DNA of 64,000 bases from Burkholderia lata. Lineage in GTDB: Bacteria > Pseudomonadota > Gammaproteobacteria > Burkholderiales > Burkholderiaceae. A model generated the notes under the pieces. That model was not told the DNA's origin, did not search any database, and saw only the letters and a program-made list of their open reading frames with translations. The DNA is taken from assembly GCF_000012945.1 (NCBI RefSeq), contig NC_007511.1, positions 2,232,001-2,296,000 of the forward strand, read 5' to 3'. Positions 7,711 to 16,604 of this stretch are shown here, in pieces (the first letter of the stretch is position 1; the number at the start of each line of letters is the position of its first letter). A program made the translations under genes and the position numbers.

Positions 7711-9057
7711 TCACGCGCCGGCCGACGCAAGCGCAGCGCCGATCGCGCCCGACAGCCGCTCGACGATCGTATCGATCTGCTGCGCGGTACAGATGAACGG
7801 CGGTGCGACCAGGATGTGATCGCCGTGAACGCCATCGATCGTCCCGCCCATCGGATACACCATCAGGCCGCGCTGCATCGCTTCGCGCTTGACCGCCGCG
7901 TGCAGCTTCAGCGCCGGATCGAACGTCGCCTTGCTGTCGCGATCGCGCACGAGTTCGACGCCGACGAACAGCCCGCGGCCGCGCACGTCGCCGATATGCG
8001 GATGCGCGCCGTAATGATCGCGCAACGACGCGCGCAGTTGCTCGCCGCGTGCCTTCACGTTGTCGAGCAGCTTCTCTTCGGCGATCACACGTTGTACTTC
8101 AAGCGCGGCCGCGCAGGCGGTCGCATGGCCGAGGTACGTGTGGCCGTGCTGGAAGAAACCCGAGCCGTCGACGATCGTCCGGTAGATGCGGTCGCTGACG
8201 AGCGTCGCGCCGATCGGCTGGTAGCCCGCGCCGAGCCCTTTCGCGATCGTCAGCAGATCGGGCGCGACACCGTCTTCATCGCACGCGTACAAATAGCCGG
8301 TGCGGCCCATCCCCGACATGATTTCGTCGAGGATCAGCAGCACGCCGTACTTGTCACACACCGCGCGAATCTTCTTCAGGTACGTGCGCACCGGCGGCAC
8401 CGCGCCGGCCGTTGCGCCCACCACCGTCTCCGCGACAAACGCCGCGACGTTGTCCGCACCGAGTTCGACGATCTTCTGCTCGAGCTCGTCCGCGAGGCGC
8501 TGCGCATAGGCCTCGTCGGTTTCGCCGGCCTGCTGGTCGCGATACGCGAAGCACGGGCTCACGTGGTGCGCCTCGATCAGCAGCGGCAGGAACGGCTCGC
8601 GCCGCCATGCATTGCCGCCGATCGCGAGCGCGCCGAGGGTGTTGCCGTGATAGCTCTGGCGTCGTGCGATGAAATGGCGGCGCTGCGGCTCGCCCTTCTC
8701 GACAAAGTACTGGCGTGCGAGCTTCAGCGCGGCCTCGACCGCCTCGGAGCCGCCCGACACGAAATACACGTGTTCGAGGCCGGCCGGTGCGGCTGCGACG
8801 AGCCGGTCGGCCAGTTCCTCGGCCACGTCGGTCGTGAAGAACGACGTATGGGCATACGCCAGTTGCTGCGCCTGCCGCTTGATCGCGTCGATCACGCGCT
8901 GGTTGCTGTGGCCGAGGCACGAAACGGCCGCGCCGCCGCACGCGTCGATATAGCGTTTGCCGGTCGAGTCGATGATCTCGATGCCGTCGCCTGCGACGGC
9001 AACGGGCAAGGTGGCGCGCGGAGCGCGATGGAAAACGGTCGTCATGCGTTGCCTCAT
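7711..9057 (-). CDS. Class III PLP-dependent aminotransferase
   Basis: This 448-residue fold-type I aminotransferase has its Schiff-base lysine at K273 (LTIAKGLGAGYQPIGA) and the conserved upstream motifs FVSGGSEAVEAALKLARQY and ILDEIMSGMGRTG. Class III members transfer amino groups from the omega end of amino acids, amines or pyruvate-type partners. It lies 3 bp downstream of the C45-family gene, on the same strand as a polar amino-acid importer, so it most likely deaminates the imported compound or a hydrolysis product. Substrate cannot be named from sequence. Confidence 0.9.
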   Translation of the reverse strand: MRQRMTTVFHRAPRATLPVAVAGDGIEIIDSTGKRYIDACGGAAVSCLGHSNQRVIDAIKRQAQQLAYAHTSFFTTDVAEELADRLVAAAPAGLEHVYFVSGGSEAVEAALKLARQYFVEKGEPQRRHFIARRQSYHGNTLGALAIGGNAWRREPFLPLLIEAHHVSPCFAYRDQQAGETDEAYAQRLADELEQKIVELGADNVAAFVAETVVGATAGAVPPVRTYLKKIRAVCDKYGVLLILDEIMSGMGRTGYLYACDEDGVAPDLLTIAKGLGAGYQPIGATLVSDRIYRTIVDGSGFFQHGHTYLGHATACAAALEVQRVIAEEKLLDNVKARGEQLRASLRDHYGAHPHIGDVRGRGLFVGVELVRDRDSKATFDPALKLHAAVKREAMQRGLMVYPMGGTIDGVHGDHILVAPPFICTAQQIDTIVERLSGAIGAALASAGA

Positions 9058-9060
9058 GGA

Positions 9061-10110
9061 TCAGGATGCGTCGTGCGCGCGTCCGGACGGCACGATGCGC
9101 GTCGCGAAACACTGCGCGCCCTGTTGGTGAATGGTGAAATCGATCGATGCCGCGCCGATCGCGAACACGCCGGTGGCCAGTGTGTTCTCGTCGTCGGGGT
9201 CGGCCGGATCGTCGCGGTAGATCGGCAGCCCTTCCGGCGCGCGATCGCCGAGCACGCGCAGCAGCGCGGCTTCGTCGATCGCGTCGATGGCGGGCGTCAG
9301 CGCGTCGACGCGGCGCTGGCGGTCGGCCGACGATTGCGTGACGATCTGCGCTTCCGCGTCGCAGCCGGGATGCACGAGATGGTTCGCATGCCCCGCGAGC
9401 CGCGCGACGTCGATCACCGAACAGCGCGCGACGCTCGCCTCGATGCTCAGCAGCCGCGCATCGCCGGTCGCGCCCAGCGTGTGATGAAAGCCGCTTGCAC
9501 GCGCATGACCGCGCAGCACGTCGGCTGCCGCGTCGAGCGACGTCGCGTCGAGCACGGCGCGCGCGAGGATCATCCGCGGCACGCCCGCTGCCGGCGTGCG
9601 GATCCGCAGGTTGTTGATCGCCTGCGCGATACCCGCGCGGTTCGCGGCAAAGGTATGGCCCGGCAGCGAACCGGGGTAATAGAAGCTGATGAAGCCCGGC
9701 TTGCCCTCTGGTTGCACGTCGACGAGCAGGCCGCGCTCGCGCAGGTACGGATCGCCGTCCTCGTTGTGCGCGATCCAGCGCGTGCCGGCCGCGTCGCGCG
9801 CGGCAAGCGTCGTGCAGCCGTCCGGCGCGTTGTGGATCAGCTCGCCGCGGCAGTTCCACAGAAAGATGTCCTCGGCCGGCCAGCCGACACCCGCCGCGAT
9901 CCCGTCCAGCTCCGCGACGAGATCCGGATACGCAGCCAGCGCAGCCTGCCGCAGCGCGGCGACGAACGGATGGCCGCGCCAGCGGCGCACGGCCTGCCAC
10001 GCGCTGCTCTGCTGCATGTATTCATCGAATACGGGGCGGGCGAGCTCGCCGAGGCGCACGCCGATGTCGAACGGCGTGCCGGCGATGACGGGAGAAAGGG
10101 AAAGCGGCAT
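9061..10110 (-). CDS. C45-family autoproteolytic acyltransferase/hydrolase
   Basis: This 349-residue protein resembles the peptidase C45 group (isopenicillin N acyltransferase/acyl-CoA:6-aminopenicillanate acyltransferase family). The likely nucleophile is C99 in NAPDGCTTLAARD, the place where these Ntn-hydrolases cleave themselves to expose an N-terminal Cys; GTRWIAHNEDGDPY and FYYPGSLPGHTFAANRAGIAQAINNL are further family motifs. Bacterial members are mostly uncharacterised amidases or acyltransferases. It sits between the importer ATPase and an aminotransferase gene, suggesting hydrolysis of an N-acylated or conjugated amino acid after uptake (inference). No signal peptide is visible. Confidence 0.8.
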   Translation of the reverse strand: MPLSLSPVIAGTPFDIGVRLGELARPVFDEYMQQSSAWQAVRRWRGHPFVAALRQAALAAYPDLVAELDGIAAGVGWPAEDIFLWNCRGELIHNAPDGCTTLAARDAAGTRWIAHNEDGDPYLRERGLLVDVQPEGKPGFISFYYPGSLPGHTFAANRAGIAQAINNLRIRTPAAGVPRMILARAVLDATSLDAAADVLRGHARASGFHHTLGATGDARLLSIEASVARCSVIDVARLAGHANHLVHPGCDAEAQIVTQSSADRQRRVDALTPAIDAIDEAALLRVLGDRAPEGLPIYRDDPADPDDENTLATGVFAIGAASIDFTIHQQGAQCFATRIVPSGRAHDAS

Positions 10111-10130
10111 GTCGGAGGGTTCGGTTTCGT

Positions 10131-10859
10131 TCAGGACACGTGTTTCAGGAATTCCTTCAGGCGCGGGGTCGGCGGCCGGTCGATCAGGTCGACCGGATGG
10201 CCGTCCTCGGCAATCCCGCCCTGATCCATGAACAGCAGGCGCGTGCCGACCCGTTTCGCAAAGCCGATCTCGTGCGTGACGACGATCATCGTCATCCCTT
10301 CGGTAGCGAGATCCTGCATCACTTTCAGCACTTCGTGGCGCAATTCCGGATCGAGCGCCGAGGTCGGTTCGTCGAACAGCATCAGCCGCGGCCGGATCGC
10401 GAGCGCGCGCGCAATCGCGACGCGCTGCTGCTGGCCGCCCGACAGCTCCGACGGGAAATGATTCGCGCGCGATTCGAGACCAACCTTGTCGAGCAGCGCC
10501 ATCGCCTGGTCGCGTGCATCGGCACGCGATGCGCCGCGCACCTGGATCGGCCCGAACATCACGTTCTCGAGCGCGGTCATCTGCGGAAACAGGTTGAACT
10601 GCTGGAACACCATGCCGGCTTCGAGCCGGATGTTGCGGATCGTCGTCGCGTTGCCGCGCACGCTCTGCCCGTCGACGAGCAGCTCGCCGCCGGTGATTTT
10701 CTCGAGCGCGTTGATACAGCGCAGCATCGTCGACTTGCCCGAGCCGGACGGGCCGATCACGACGACCACTTCGCCTGCGTCGATCTTCAGGTCGATATGC
10801 TTCAGCACCGGTACGTGGCCGAAGCTCTTCGACACGTTCTGGAATTCGATCATGCTCAT
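10131..10859 (-). CDS. Polar amino-acid ABC transporter ATP-binding protein (GlnQ/HisP-like)
   Basis: This 242-residue ATPase has Walker [10 protein letters not shown] (residues 36-44), a Q-loop near residue 86, the signature LSGGQQQR near residue 140 and Walker [13 protein letters not shown]. It energises uptake by the adjacent permease and binding protein. The ATG overlaps the permease stop by 4 bp (ATGA), so a longer upstream reading frame was rejected. It is followed 20 bp downstream by the C45-family gene in the same operon. Confidence 0.95.
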   Translation of the reverse strand: MSMIEFQNVSKSFGHVPVLKHIDLKIDAGEVVVVIGPSGSGKSTMLRCINALEKITGGELLVDGQSVRGNATTIRNIRLEAGMVFQQFNLFPQMTALENVMFGPIQVRGASRADARDQAMALLDKVGLESRANHFPSELSGGQQQRVAIARALAIRPRLMLFDEPTSALDPELRHEVLKVMQDLATEGMTMIVVTHEIGFAKRVGTRLLFMDQGGIAEDGHPVDLIDRPPTPRLKEFLKHVS

Positions 10860-11512
10860 AGGATCCTCATCCGCTTTTCGACGAGCCGCAGCGTCAACGT
10901 CATGGCGCCGGTCAACAACAGGTAGATGACAGCCACCGCAGTCCAGATCTCGACCGCCTGGAAATTGCCCGCGATGATTTCCTGCCCCTTGCGCGTCAGT
11001 TCGCCGACGCCGATCACGATGAACAGCGACGTGTCCTTCAGGCTCACGATGCACTGGTTGCCGAGCGGCGGAATCAGGCGCCGGAACGCGAGCGGCCCGA
11101 CCACCTTCAGCAGCACCCGCGGCATCGACAAGCCCATCGCGAGCCCCGCTTCCGTCAGCCCCTTCGGGATTGACAGCAGCGCGCCGCGCACTACTTCCGC
11201 GAGATACGCGCCGGAATTCACCGTGATCGCGATGATCGCGGCCGTCAGGCCGTCGATGCGGATATGCGCGAGCAACGGCAGCGCGAAATACAGGAACATC
11301 ACCTGCACGACGATCGGCGTGCCGCGGATCAATTCAATATAAACCTGTGCAAGCACGTTCATCGCCTTCGGTCCGTAAGCGCGGAACATGCCCGCGATCA
11401 TCCCGACGATGAAGCCGCCCACCAGCCCGAAAAATGCGATGAACACCGTCAACCGGACCCCGTCCATCAGGTCCGGCAACGCCGCCCAGATCGCCGACCA
11501 ATCGAAATTCAC
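10856..11512 (-). CDS. Polar amino-acid ABC transporter permease (His/Glu/Gln/Arg family)
   Basis: This 218-residue inner-membrane permease begins [19 protein letters not shown] and has about five hydrophobic segments. The cytoplasmic EAA loop ([24 protein letters not shown]) contacts the ATPase. Only one permease gene is present, so it probably works as a homodimer. It is 66 bp downstream of the binding-protein gene and overlaps the ATPase gene. Confidence 0.95.
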   Translation of the reverse strand: MNFDWSAIWAALPDLMDGVRLTVFIAFFGLVGGFIVGMIAGMFRAYGPKAMNVLAQVYIELIRGTPIVVQVMFLYFALPLLAHIRIDGLTAAIIAITVNSGAYLAEVVRGALLSIPKGLTEAGLAMGLSMPRVLLKVVGPLAFRRLIPPLGNQCIVSLKDTSLFIVIGVGELTRKGQEIIAGNFQAVEIWTAVAVIYLLLTGAMTLTLRLVEKRMRIL

Positions 11513-11578
11513 TTGTCGCTCCCCGTTCGATTCAAGACCGGCGCGGCCACCCGGCCGCGCGCTGTTGCGGCGTCACGC

Positions 11579-12331
11579 TCACATCTTCGGCGGTTCGGCA
11601 CCGAACCACTTCTTGTAGATCTGCGCGTAGCGGCCATCGGCCCGGATCTTCACGAGCGACGCGTTGACCTTCGGCACGAGCGGGCTGCCCTTCGGGAAGC
11701 CGATCCCGTACTTGTCGCCGCTGACCGGCTGGCCCGCGACCTTCACCTTGCCCTTGCCTTCGTTGTTCACGAAGAACAGCACGTTCGGCGTGTCGTGCAT
11801 CGCCGCGTCGACCCGGCCGGCTTCGAGCGCGAGGTACGCCTGGTCGATGTTCGGGAACTGGCGGATCTCCTTCGGCTTCAGGTGCGCCTTGATCCAGTCG
11901 ATCGTCGCGGTGCCCGTTTTCGCGGCGATCACCTTGCCGTTCAGGTCGTCGATCGACTTGATCGTCGTGTTGTCGGCCTGGACCATCGCCGCGAGGCCGC
12001 TGTCGTAGTACGGCGCGGAGAAGTCGATCGCCTTCTTGCGCTCTTCCTTGATCGTCATGCCCGACAGCGCGACGTCGATGTTCTGCGTCTGCAGCGCCGG
12101 GATCAGGCCCGCGAAATCCATCGGCTGGATCGTGTATTTCCAGCCCTGGTCCTTCGCGATCTCCGCCCACAGGTCGAGATCGAAGCCGACGTACTTGTCG
12201 CCCTGCTTGAACTCGAACGGCATGAACGACGTGTCGGTCCCGACGACGAGCGTCTTGGTGTCCGCGTGCGCGAGGCTTGCGCCGAGCGCGGCAACGACCG
12301 CGACGGCTTTCAGGAAGGAACGGCGACTCAT
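11579..12331 (-). CDS. Amino-acid ABC transporter substrate-binding protein (GlnH-like)
   Basis: This 250-residue periplasmic binding protein has a leader with a twin-arginine consensus (SRRSFLK, residues 2-8) and a probable cleavage after AHA at residue 23. The mature part matches the family 3 fold: VVGTDTSFMPFEFKQGDKYVG, GLIPALQTQNIDVALSGMTIKEER, and the ligand-contacting KTGTATIDWI. Export through Tat rather than Sec is unusual for this family and should be tested. It is the first gene of the importer/C45/aminotransferase operon. The start was set at MSRRSF, because upstream in-frame methionines precede the leader without a ribosome-binding site. Confidence 0.93.
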   Translation of the reverse strand: MSRRSFLKAVAVVAALGASLAHADTKTLVVGTDTSFMPFEFKQGDKYVGFDLDLWAEIAKDQGWKYTIQPMDFAGLIPALQTQNIDVALSGMTIKEERKKAIDFSAPYYDSGLAAMVQADNTTIKSIDDLNGKVIAAKTGTATIDWIKAHLKPKEIRQFPNIDQAYLALEAGRVDAAMHDTPNVLFFVNNEGKGKVKVAGQPVSGDKYGIGFPKGSPLVPKVNASLVKIRADGRYAQIYKKWFGAEPPKM

Positions 12332-12420
12332 GGTTTCTCTCCGCATGATTGAGCGATGTGACCGGCCAGGGAGCCGGCGGAACGACGACATCAAGCCGCA
12401 CCGCAACATGCGATGTCGAA

Positions 12421-12450
12421 TTAGACCTTAGTGCAACAAGTGTTGTCAAT
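12421..12450 (-). promoter_or_regulatory. Sigma70-type promoter of the amino-acid importer operon with internal dyad
   Basis: Read on the minus strand, TTGACA (12450-12445) and TCTAAT (12426-12421) are separated by 18 bases and would start transcription about 80 bases before the binding-protein gene. The spacer and edge of the -35 contain the dyad CAACA-AG-TGTTG (12435-12446), a likely repressor or activator site. Confidence 0.75.
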
Positions 12451-12717
12451 GGCGATACTACGACAACAAAAAAGTCCGCAACGGGTAAATGCATCGAGAC
12501 AAACCCGGGGCGCACGGGGCCGATAAGTCGGAGGAAAGGGAGTGTGGCTCGCGGCGAAGCGGACGGGCCGGATCGTGCTGCGCCGGCGGGTGGCGGCGTC
12601 TGACGTGCAGTTGGCGGTGGCTGGTCGGGGCGGGCCAGATTGCCGTCCCGGGCATCACGCACGAGAGGATGATGGCGGCGCAATCGTTCGGCGTCGATCG
12701 CCGCCGCCCGCGCGTTT

Positions 12718-12810
12718 GTCAGTGCGTTTGTCAGTGCGTCTGTCAGCGCCTTTGTCAGCGCCTCTGTCAGCGCCTCTGTCAGCACCTTTGTCAGCGCCTC
12801 TGTCAGCACC
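12718..12810. repeat. 12-bp tandem repeat (minisatellite), about 7.75 copies
   Basis: Units follow GTCAGCGCCTCT with variants GTCAGTGCGTTT, GTCAGTGCGTCT, GTCAGCGCCTTT and GTCAGCACCTTT. The array ends partway through a unit where a perfect hairpin begins (AGCACCGA-TCT-TCGGTGCT, 12805-12823). Variants are clustered (the two GTG-type units come first), as expected of slippage-driven expansion. Copy number is likely to vary between strains. Confidence 0.9.
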
Positions 12811-12902
12811 GATCTTCGGTGCTTCGACACCCGGCGCCGTGCCGGGGCGGCTGCCCCGCGATGCCGGCAACCGCCGGCGCGGTTCAACACATGTTGCGGG
12901 AA

Positions 12903-12931
12903 GCGCGCGGCCCCGCCGGCCGGCCGCGCGC
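12903..12931 (-). terminator. GC-rich hairpin after the ABC exporter gene
   Basis: A perfect 10-bp stem (GCGCGCGGCC, 12903-12912, with 12922-12931) lies about 15 bases beyond the exporter stop on the minus strand. No U-tract follows, so termination efficiency is uncertain. Confidence 0.45.
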
Positions 12932-12945
12932 CGATGCAGCGTCGC

Positions 12946-15900
12946 TTACGCCGCCACCCCGCTCGCCTGATGCGACACGAGCCGCGCATACGCGCCCTGC
13001 CGCGCCATCAGGTCCGCATGCCGTCCGGCCTCGATCACGCCGCCGTGCTCCATCACGAGGATCAGGTCGGCATTGCGCACGGTCGACAGCCGGTGCGCGA
13101 TGATGATCGACGTACGCTGCGTCATCAGGTCTTCCAGGGCCGCGCGGATCTGCTGCTCGCTGATCGTGTCCAGATGGGACGTCGCTTCGTCGAGGATCAG
13201 CACCGGCGCATCCTTCAGGAACGCGCGCGCAATCGCGACACGCTGGCGCTGGCCGCCCGACAGCTGCACGCCACGCTCGCCGACACGCGTCGCGAGCCCG
13301 TCCGGCAGCCGCGCGACGAAGTCGCCGAGCGCCGCATGGTCGATCGCGCGCTGCACGTCCGCGTCGGACGCGTCGTTCGCGGCAAGCCGGATGTTCGCTT
13401 CGAGCGTGTCGTTGAACAGGTAGGTATCCTGCGCAACCAGCGCGATGTGTTGCCGCAAGTCGTCAAGCCGCAAGTCGCGCAGGTCGACGCCGCCGAGCGT
13501 CACACGGCCCTGCTGCGGATCCCAGAAGCGCAGCAGCAAGCTCGCGACCGTCGACTTGCCCGCCCCCGACGCACCGACCAGCGCGACCGTGCTGCCGCGC
13601 GGCACCTCGAAGCTCACGCGGTCGATCGCGGGCACGCTGCGGCCCGGGTAAGTGAAGGACGTCGCTTCGAAGCGCACGGCCGGATCGGCAGGCATCGCAT
13701 GCGAGCCGTCCGTCACCGGCACCGGCTCCTTCTCCAGCGCGCGCAAGCGGCGCGTCGACGCGATCGTGTCGGCGAGCTGGCGCGCGACCTGACCGATTTC
13801 GGCCACCGGCATGAAGGCGGCCACCGCCACCAGCACCAGCAGCGGCAACGACTCGCGCGGAAACCAGCCGCGTGCACACAGTAGCGCGCCGAGCGCCGCG
13901 ACGACCAGCCCGCCGAGCCCGCTCGCGACTTCCAGCGCGGCGCTCTGTGCCGACAGGTCGTCGAGCAGCCTTGCGCGTTGCTTTCGGTACGCATCGACTT
14001 CGGCCACGAACGCTTCACGCCGGCGCGCGACGGCCTGGAACGCGGTCAGCTCCGCAAGCCCCTGGATCGTTTCGGTCAGGTGCGCGCCGAGCTGGCCGAG
14101 CGCTTCGCGTGCGCCGGTGCCGAGCCGGTCGACATCGCGCCGCGCCAGCACCGGTGCGAGCCCGGCCCACAACAGGAACGGCAGCAGCACGAGCGCGAGC
14201 GGCCACGCGACCGACGCGAGCAGCACCAGCACAGCGGCCGGCACAAGCACCGCGACGAATGCGGGCGCCAGCGTGTGCGCATAGAAATACTCGACCGTCT
14301 CGACGTCCTGCGTCGCGAGCGACACGAGATCGCCGGACCGGCGGCGCAGCAGCCCGGCCGGCGCGAGGCGTTCGAGCGTCGCGAACAGCGCGATGCGCAT
14401 TTCCGCGAGCAGCCGGTACGCCATGTCGTGTGCGAGCCACGATTCGAGCCAGTGCAGCACGGCCGCCACCGGCGCGATCACGAGCAGCGCGGTGACGAGC
14501 GCCGGGCTCACCTGGCCGCCCGGCACCGCGCCGACCACCAGCGCGCCGATCACGCCGACGCCGATGAACGCGAGCACGCGGCCGATCCCGAACAGCACCG
14601 TCAGCACGACCTTGCCCGTCCACGGACGCACGAAGCGCAGCAGCGTCTGCAGGGTTTCCGGCCAGCCGATCTCGGCCGCATCGTCGTTCAGCGGCCGCAC
14701 CTGCGGGCCCGACGACGCGCGCGCGGTCGCGCCGGCCGTCGTCGCCGCGCCGACCGATTCGGCGACCGCTTCCAGTTGCGGCCCCATCAGCCGGCGATAC
14801 GGGCCGTCACGCGCGATCAGCGCCGCGTGCGTGCCCTCGTCGACCACCTGCCCCTGGTCGAGCACCAGGATGCGGTCGGCGCCGATCACGCTGGACAGCC
14901 GGTGCGCGAGCACGAGCGTGGTCCGCCCGCGCGTGAGCCGGTCGAGCGCCTGCTGGATCAGCGCTTCGTTCTCCGCATCGACCGACGACAGCGCCTCGTC
15001 GAGCAGCAGGATCGGCGCATCGCGCAGCAGCGCGCGGGCAATCGCGAGGCGCTGGCGCTGCCCGCCCGACAGCATGAGCCCGCGTTCGCCGATGCGCGTC
15101 GCGTAGCCGTCGGGCAGCGCCGAGATGAAATCGTGTGCGTTGGCGGCACGCGCGGCGGCGATCATGTCCGCGTCGCTCGCATCGGGGCGGCCGAGCCGCA
15201 GGTTGTCGGCCACGCTGCCGTCGAACAGCGTCGCATCCTGCGCGACGACCGCGATCATCTCGCGCACCTGGCCGGCATCGAGCGTGCGCACGTCGTGGCC
15301 GCCGATGCGGATCGCGCCGCCCTGCGCATCGTGCTGGCGCAGCAGCAGGCGCACGATGGTCGACTTGCCCGCGCCGCTCGGCCCGACGATCGCCACCGTC
15401 TCGCCTTCGCGTACCGAGAAACTCAGCGCCGCATGTGCGTCCGCGCGACGCCCCGGATACGCGAAGCTGACGGCGTCGAACGCGATCTCCGGACGCAGGC
15501 TTGCGACGCGCGGCGCGTCAGCGGCCGGCGCGTGACTATCCGCGTCGAGCAGCGCGTGAATCGCATTCGCCGCCGACTGGCCGATCATCCCCTGGTGCAG
15601 CACGGAACGCAGGTCGCGCAGCGGCCGGAAGATTTCGCTGCCGGCCATCAGCACGATCAGCAGCGCCTCGAGGCTCATGTCGCCGTGCCGCACGCGCCAC
15701 GCGCCGACCGCGATCGCGGCGGCCGCGCCGAGGCCGGTGCCGAGATCGGTGAAGAGCCGTGTCAGCAGGCCGAGCGCGAGCACCCAGAAGGTGCTGTCGG
15801 ACAGCGCGCGCGCCTTCGCGGCCAGCTTCGCGCCGAACGCCGTGCTTTGCCCGAACGCCTTCAGCGTCGGCAGGCCTTGCACCGCGTCGAGAAATTCCTC

Positions 15901-16485
15901 GCCGAATGCCTTGAACGCTTTCGAGCGCGCGAGCGCCGCGCGCTTGTCGGCGCGATGCACGAGCTGCGGCAGCGCGAGCGTGACGAGCGCCGCGACCAGC
16001 AGGATCGCGGCCGTCGGCACGTCCCACCACGCGAGCACCGCGAAGATCATCACCGGCGCGCACGCGGCGATCACGAGCTGCGGCAGGTAGGTGCCGAAAA
16101 ACGTCTGCAATTGCTCGACGCCATCGACGACGGCCAGCATCACGCCGCCCGTGCGTTCGCCGCTGAACCACGCGGGGCCGAGCGCGGCAATCCGGTCGAA
16201 CAGCCGCGCGCGCAGCGTGGCCTGCACGCGCCCGGCCGTGTGCTGCGCGAGCACCGTGCGGCGATGGTCGAGCCATGCGCGCAGCAGCACGCAGGCCGCC
16301 GTTGCAACGACGGCTTCGCCGATGCTGCGTGCCGGCGCGCCGGAAAAGACCAGCGCGAGCACGCGGCCGAGAAATACAAAGCGCAGGATGCCGACACCCA
16401 TCGCGAGCAGGCCGAGCGCGACGGCGGCAGCAACCCGCCAGCGCAGCCCAGCCATCATTGCCCATAGTCGTCGGTCGAAATACAT
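12946..16485 (-). CDS. Tandem-fused ABC exporter (CydDC-like, two permease-ATPase halves in one chain)
   Basis: This 1179-residue protein contains two complete half-transporters. The first half has a membrane domain, Walker A GPSGAGKST near residue 368 and LSGGQRQR near 471; the second repeats the order with GASGAGKST near 969 and LSGGQRQR near 1075. The first half resembles CydD (FLDAVQGLPTLKAFGQS), the second CydC (ELTAFQAVARRREAF). CydDC exports cysteine/glutathione and supports cytochrome bd assembly, but no cydAB genes are nearby, so a thiol-export role is only a hypothesis. The start MYFDRRLW was chosen for its strong GGAGG site; upstream codons lack one. A LysR gene is divergent. Confidence 0.88.
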   Translation of the reverse strand: MYFDRRLWAMMAGLRWRVAAAVALGLLAMGVGILRFVFLGRVLALVFSGAPARSIGEAVVATAACVLLRAWLDHRRTVLAQHTAGRVQATLRARLFDRIAALGPAWFSGERTGGVMLAVVDGVEQLQTFFGTYLPQLVIAACAPVMIFAVLAWWDVPTAAILLVAALVTLALPQLVHRADKRAALARSKAFKAFGEEFLDAVQGLPTLKAFGQSTAFGAKLAAKARALSDSTFWVLALGLLTRLFTDLGTGLGAAAAIAVGAWRVRHGDMSLEALLIVLMAGSEIFRPLRDLRSVLHQGMIGQSAANAIHALLDADSHAPAADAPRVASLRPEIAFDAVSFAYPGRRADAHAALSFSVREGETVAIVGPSGAGKSTIVRLLLRQHDAQGGAIRIGGHDVRTLDAGQVREMIAVVAQDATLFDGSVADNLRLGRPDASDADMIAAARAANAHDFISALPDGYATRIGERGLMLSGGQRQRLAIARALLRDAPILLLDEALSSVDAENEALIQQALDRLTRGRTTLVLAHRLSSVIGADRILVLDQGQVVDEGTHAALIARDGPYRRLMGPQLEAVAESVGAATTAGATARASSGPQVRPLNDDAAEIGWPETLQTLLRFVRPWTGKVVLTVLFGIGRVLAFIGVGVIGALVVGAVPGGQVSPALVTALLVIAPVAAVLHWLESWLAHDMAYRLLAEMRIALFATLERLAPAGLLRRRSGDLVSLATQDVETVEYFYAHTLAPAFVAVLVPAAVLVLLASVAWPLALVLLPFLLWAGLAPVLARRDVDRLGTGAREALGQLGAHLTETIQGLAELTAFQAVARRREAFVAEVDAYRKQRARLLDDLSAQSAALEVASGLGGLVVAALGALLCARGWFPRESLPLLVLVAVAAFMPVAEIGQVARQLADTIASTRRLRALEKEPVPVTDGSHAMPADPAVRFEATSFTYPGRSVPAIDRVSFEVPRGSTVALVGASGAGKSTVASLLLRFWDPQQGRVTLGGVDLRDLRLDDLRQHIALVAQDTYLFNDTLEANIRLAANDASDADVQRAIDHAALGDFVARLPDGLATRVGERGVQLSGGQRQRVAIARAFLKDAPVLILDEATSHLDTISEQQIRAALEDLMTQRTSIIIAHRLSTVRNADLILVMEHGGVIEAGRHADLMARQGAYARLVSHQASGVAA

Positions 16486-16568
16486 GAACCCCTCCGGTAG
16501 TGTCTGATGATGCTTTTTCTTGACCGGATCGAGGCTACCCGCGCGGCCCATGCGCGGCAAAAGATGAT

Positions 16569-16604
16569 TTTTCAACGGGTGTTGAGTCAACTACAATACC
16601 CCGC
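16569..16604 (+). promoter_or_regulatory. Promoter predicting a leaderless LysR mRNA
   Basis: TTTTCA (16569-16574) and TACAAT (16592-16597) are spaced 17 bases apart, with the LysR ATG only 7 bases after the -10 box. The spacer contains the palindrome GTTGA-G-TCAAC (16581-16591), possibly an operator. No ribosome-binding site fits between -10 and ATG. Confidence 0.6.

Larger units (their letters stand above)
12332..12945. other. 614-bp intergenic region: promoter, minisatellite and hairpins, no gene
   Basis: The stretch between the importer operon and the ABC exporter gene carries the importer promoter, a 12-bp tandem repeat (12718-12810), a hairpin directly abutting it and a GC-rich stem close to the exporter stop. 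Long reading frames cross it only because the repeat unit is a multiple of three; none resembles a protein family or has a convincing start. Confidence 0.65.

Noticed and set aside
12505..12526. GCCGATAA near 12519 as a second FliA promoter
   Set aside because: There is no TAAAG-type -35 at the required 11-base spacing.
12489..12970. Plus- and minus-strand frames through the 12-bp repeat (repetitive Cys/Gln, Leu/Ser/Ala or Ala/Asp/Arg chains)
   Set aside because: The unit length is a multiple of three, so five of six frames stay open trivially. No family similarity and no conserved start.
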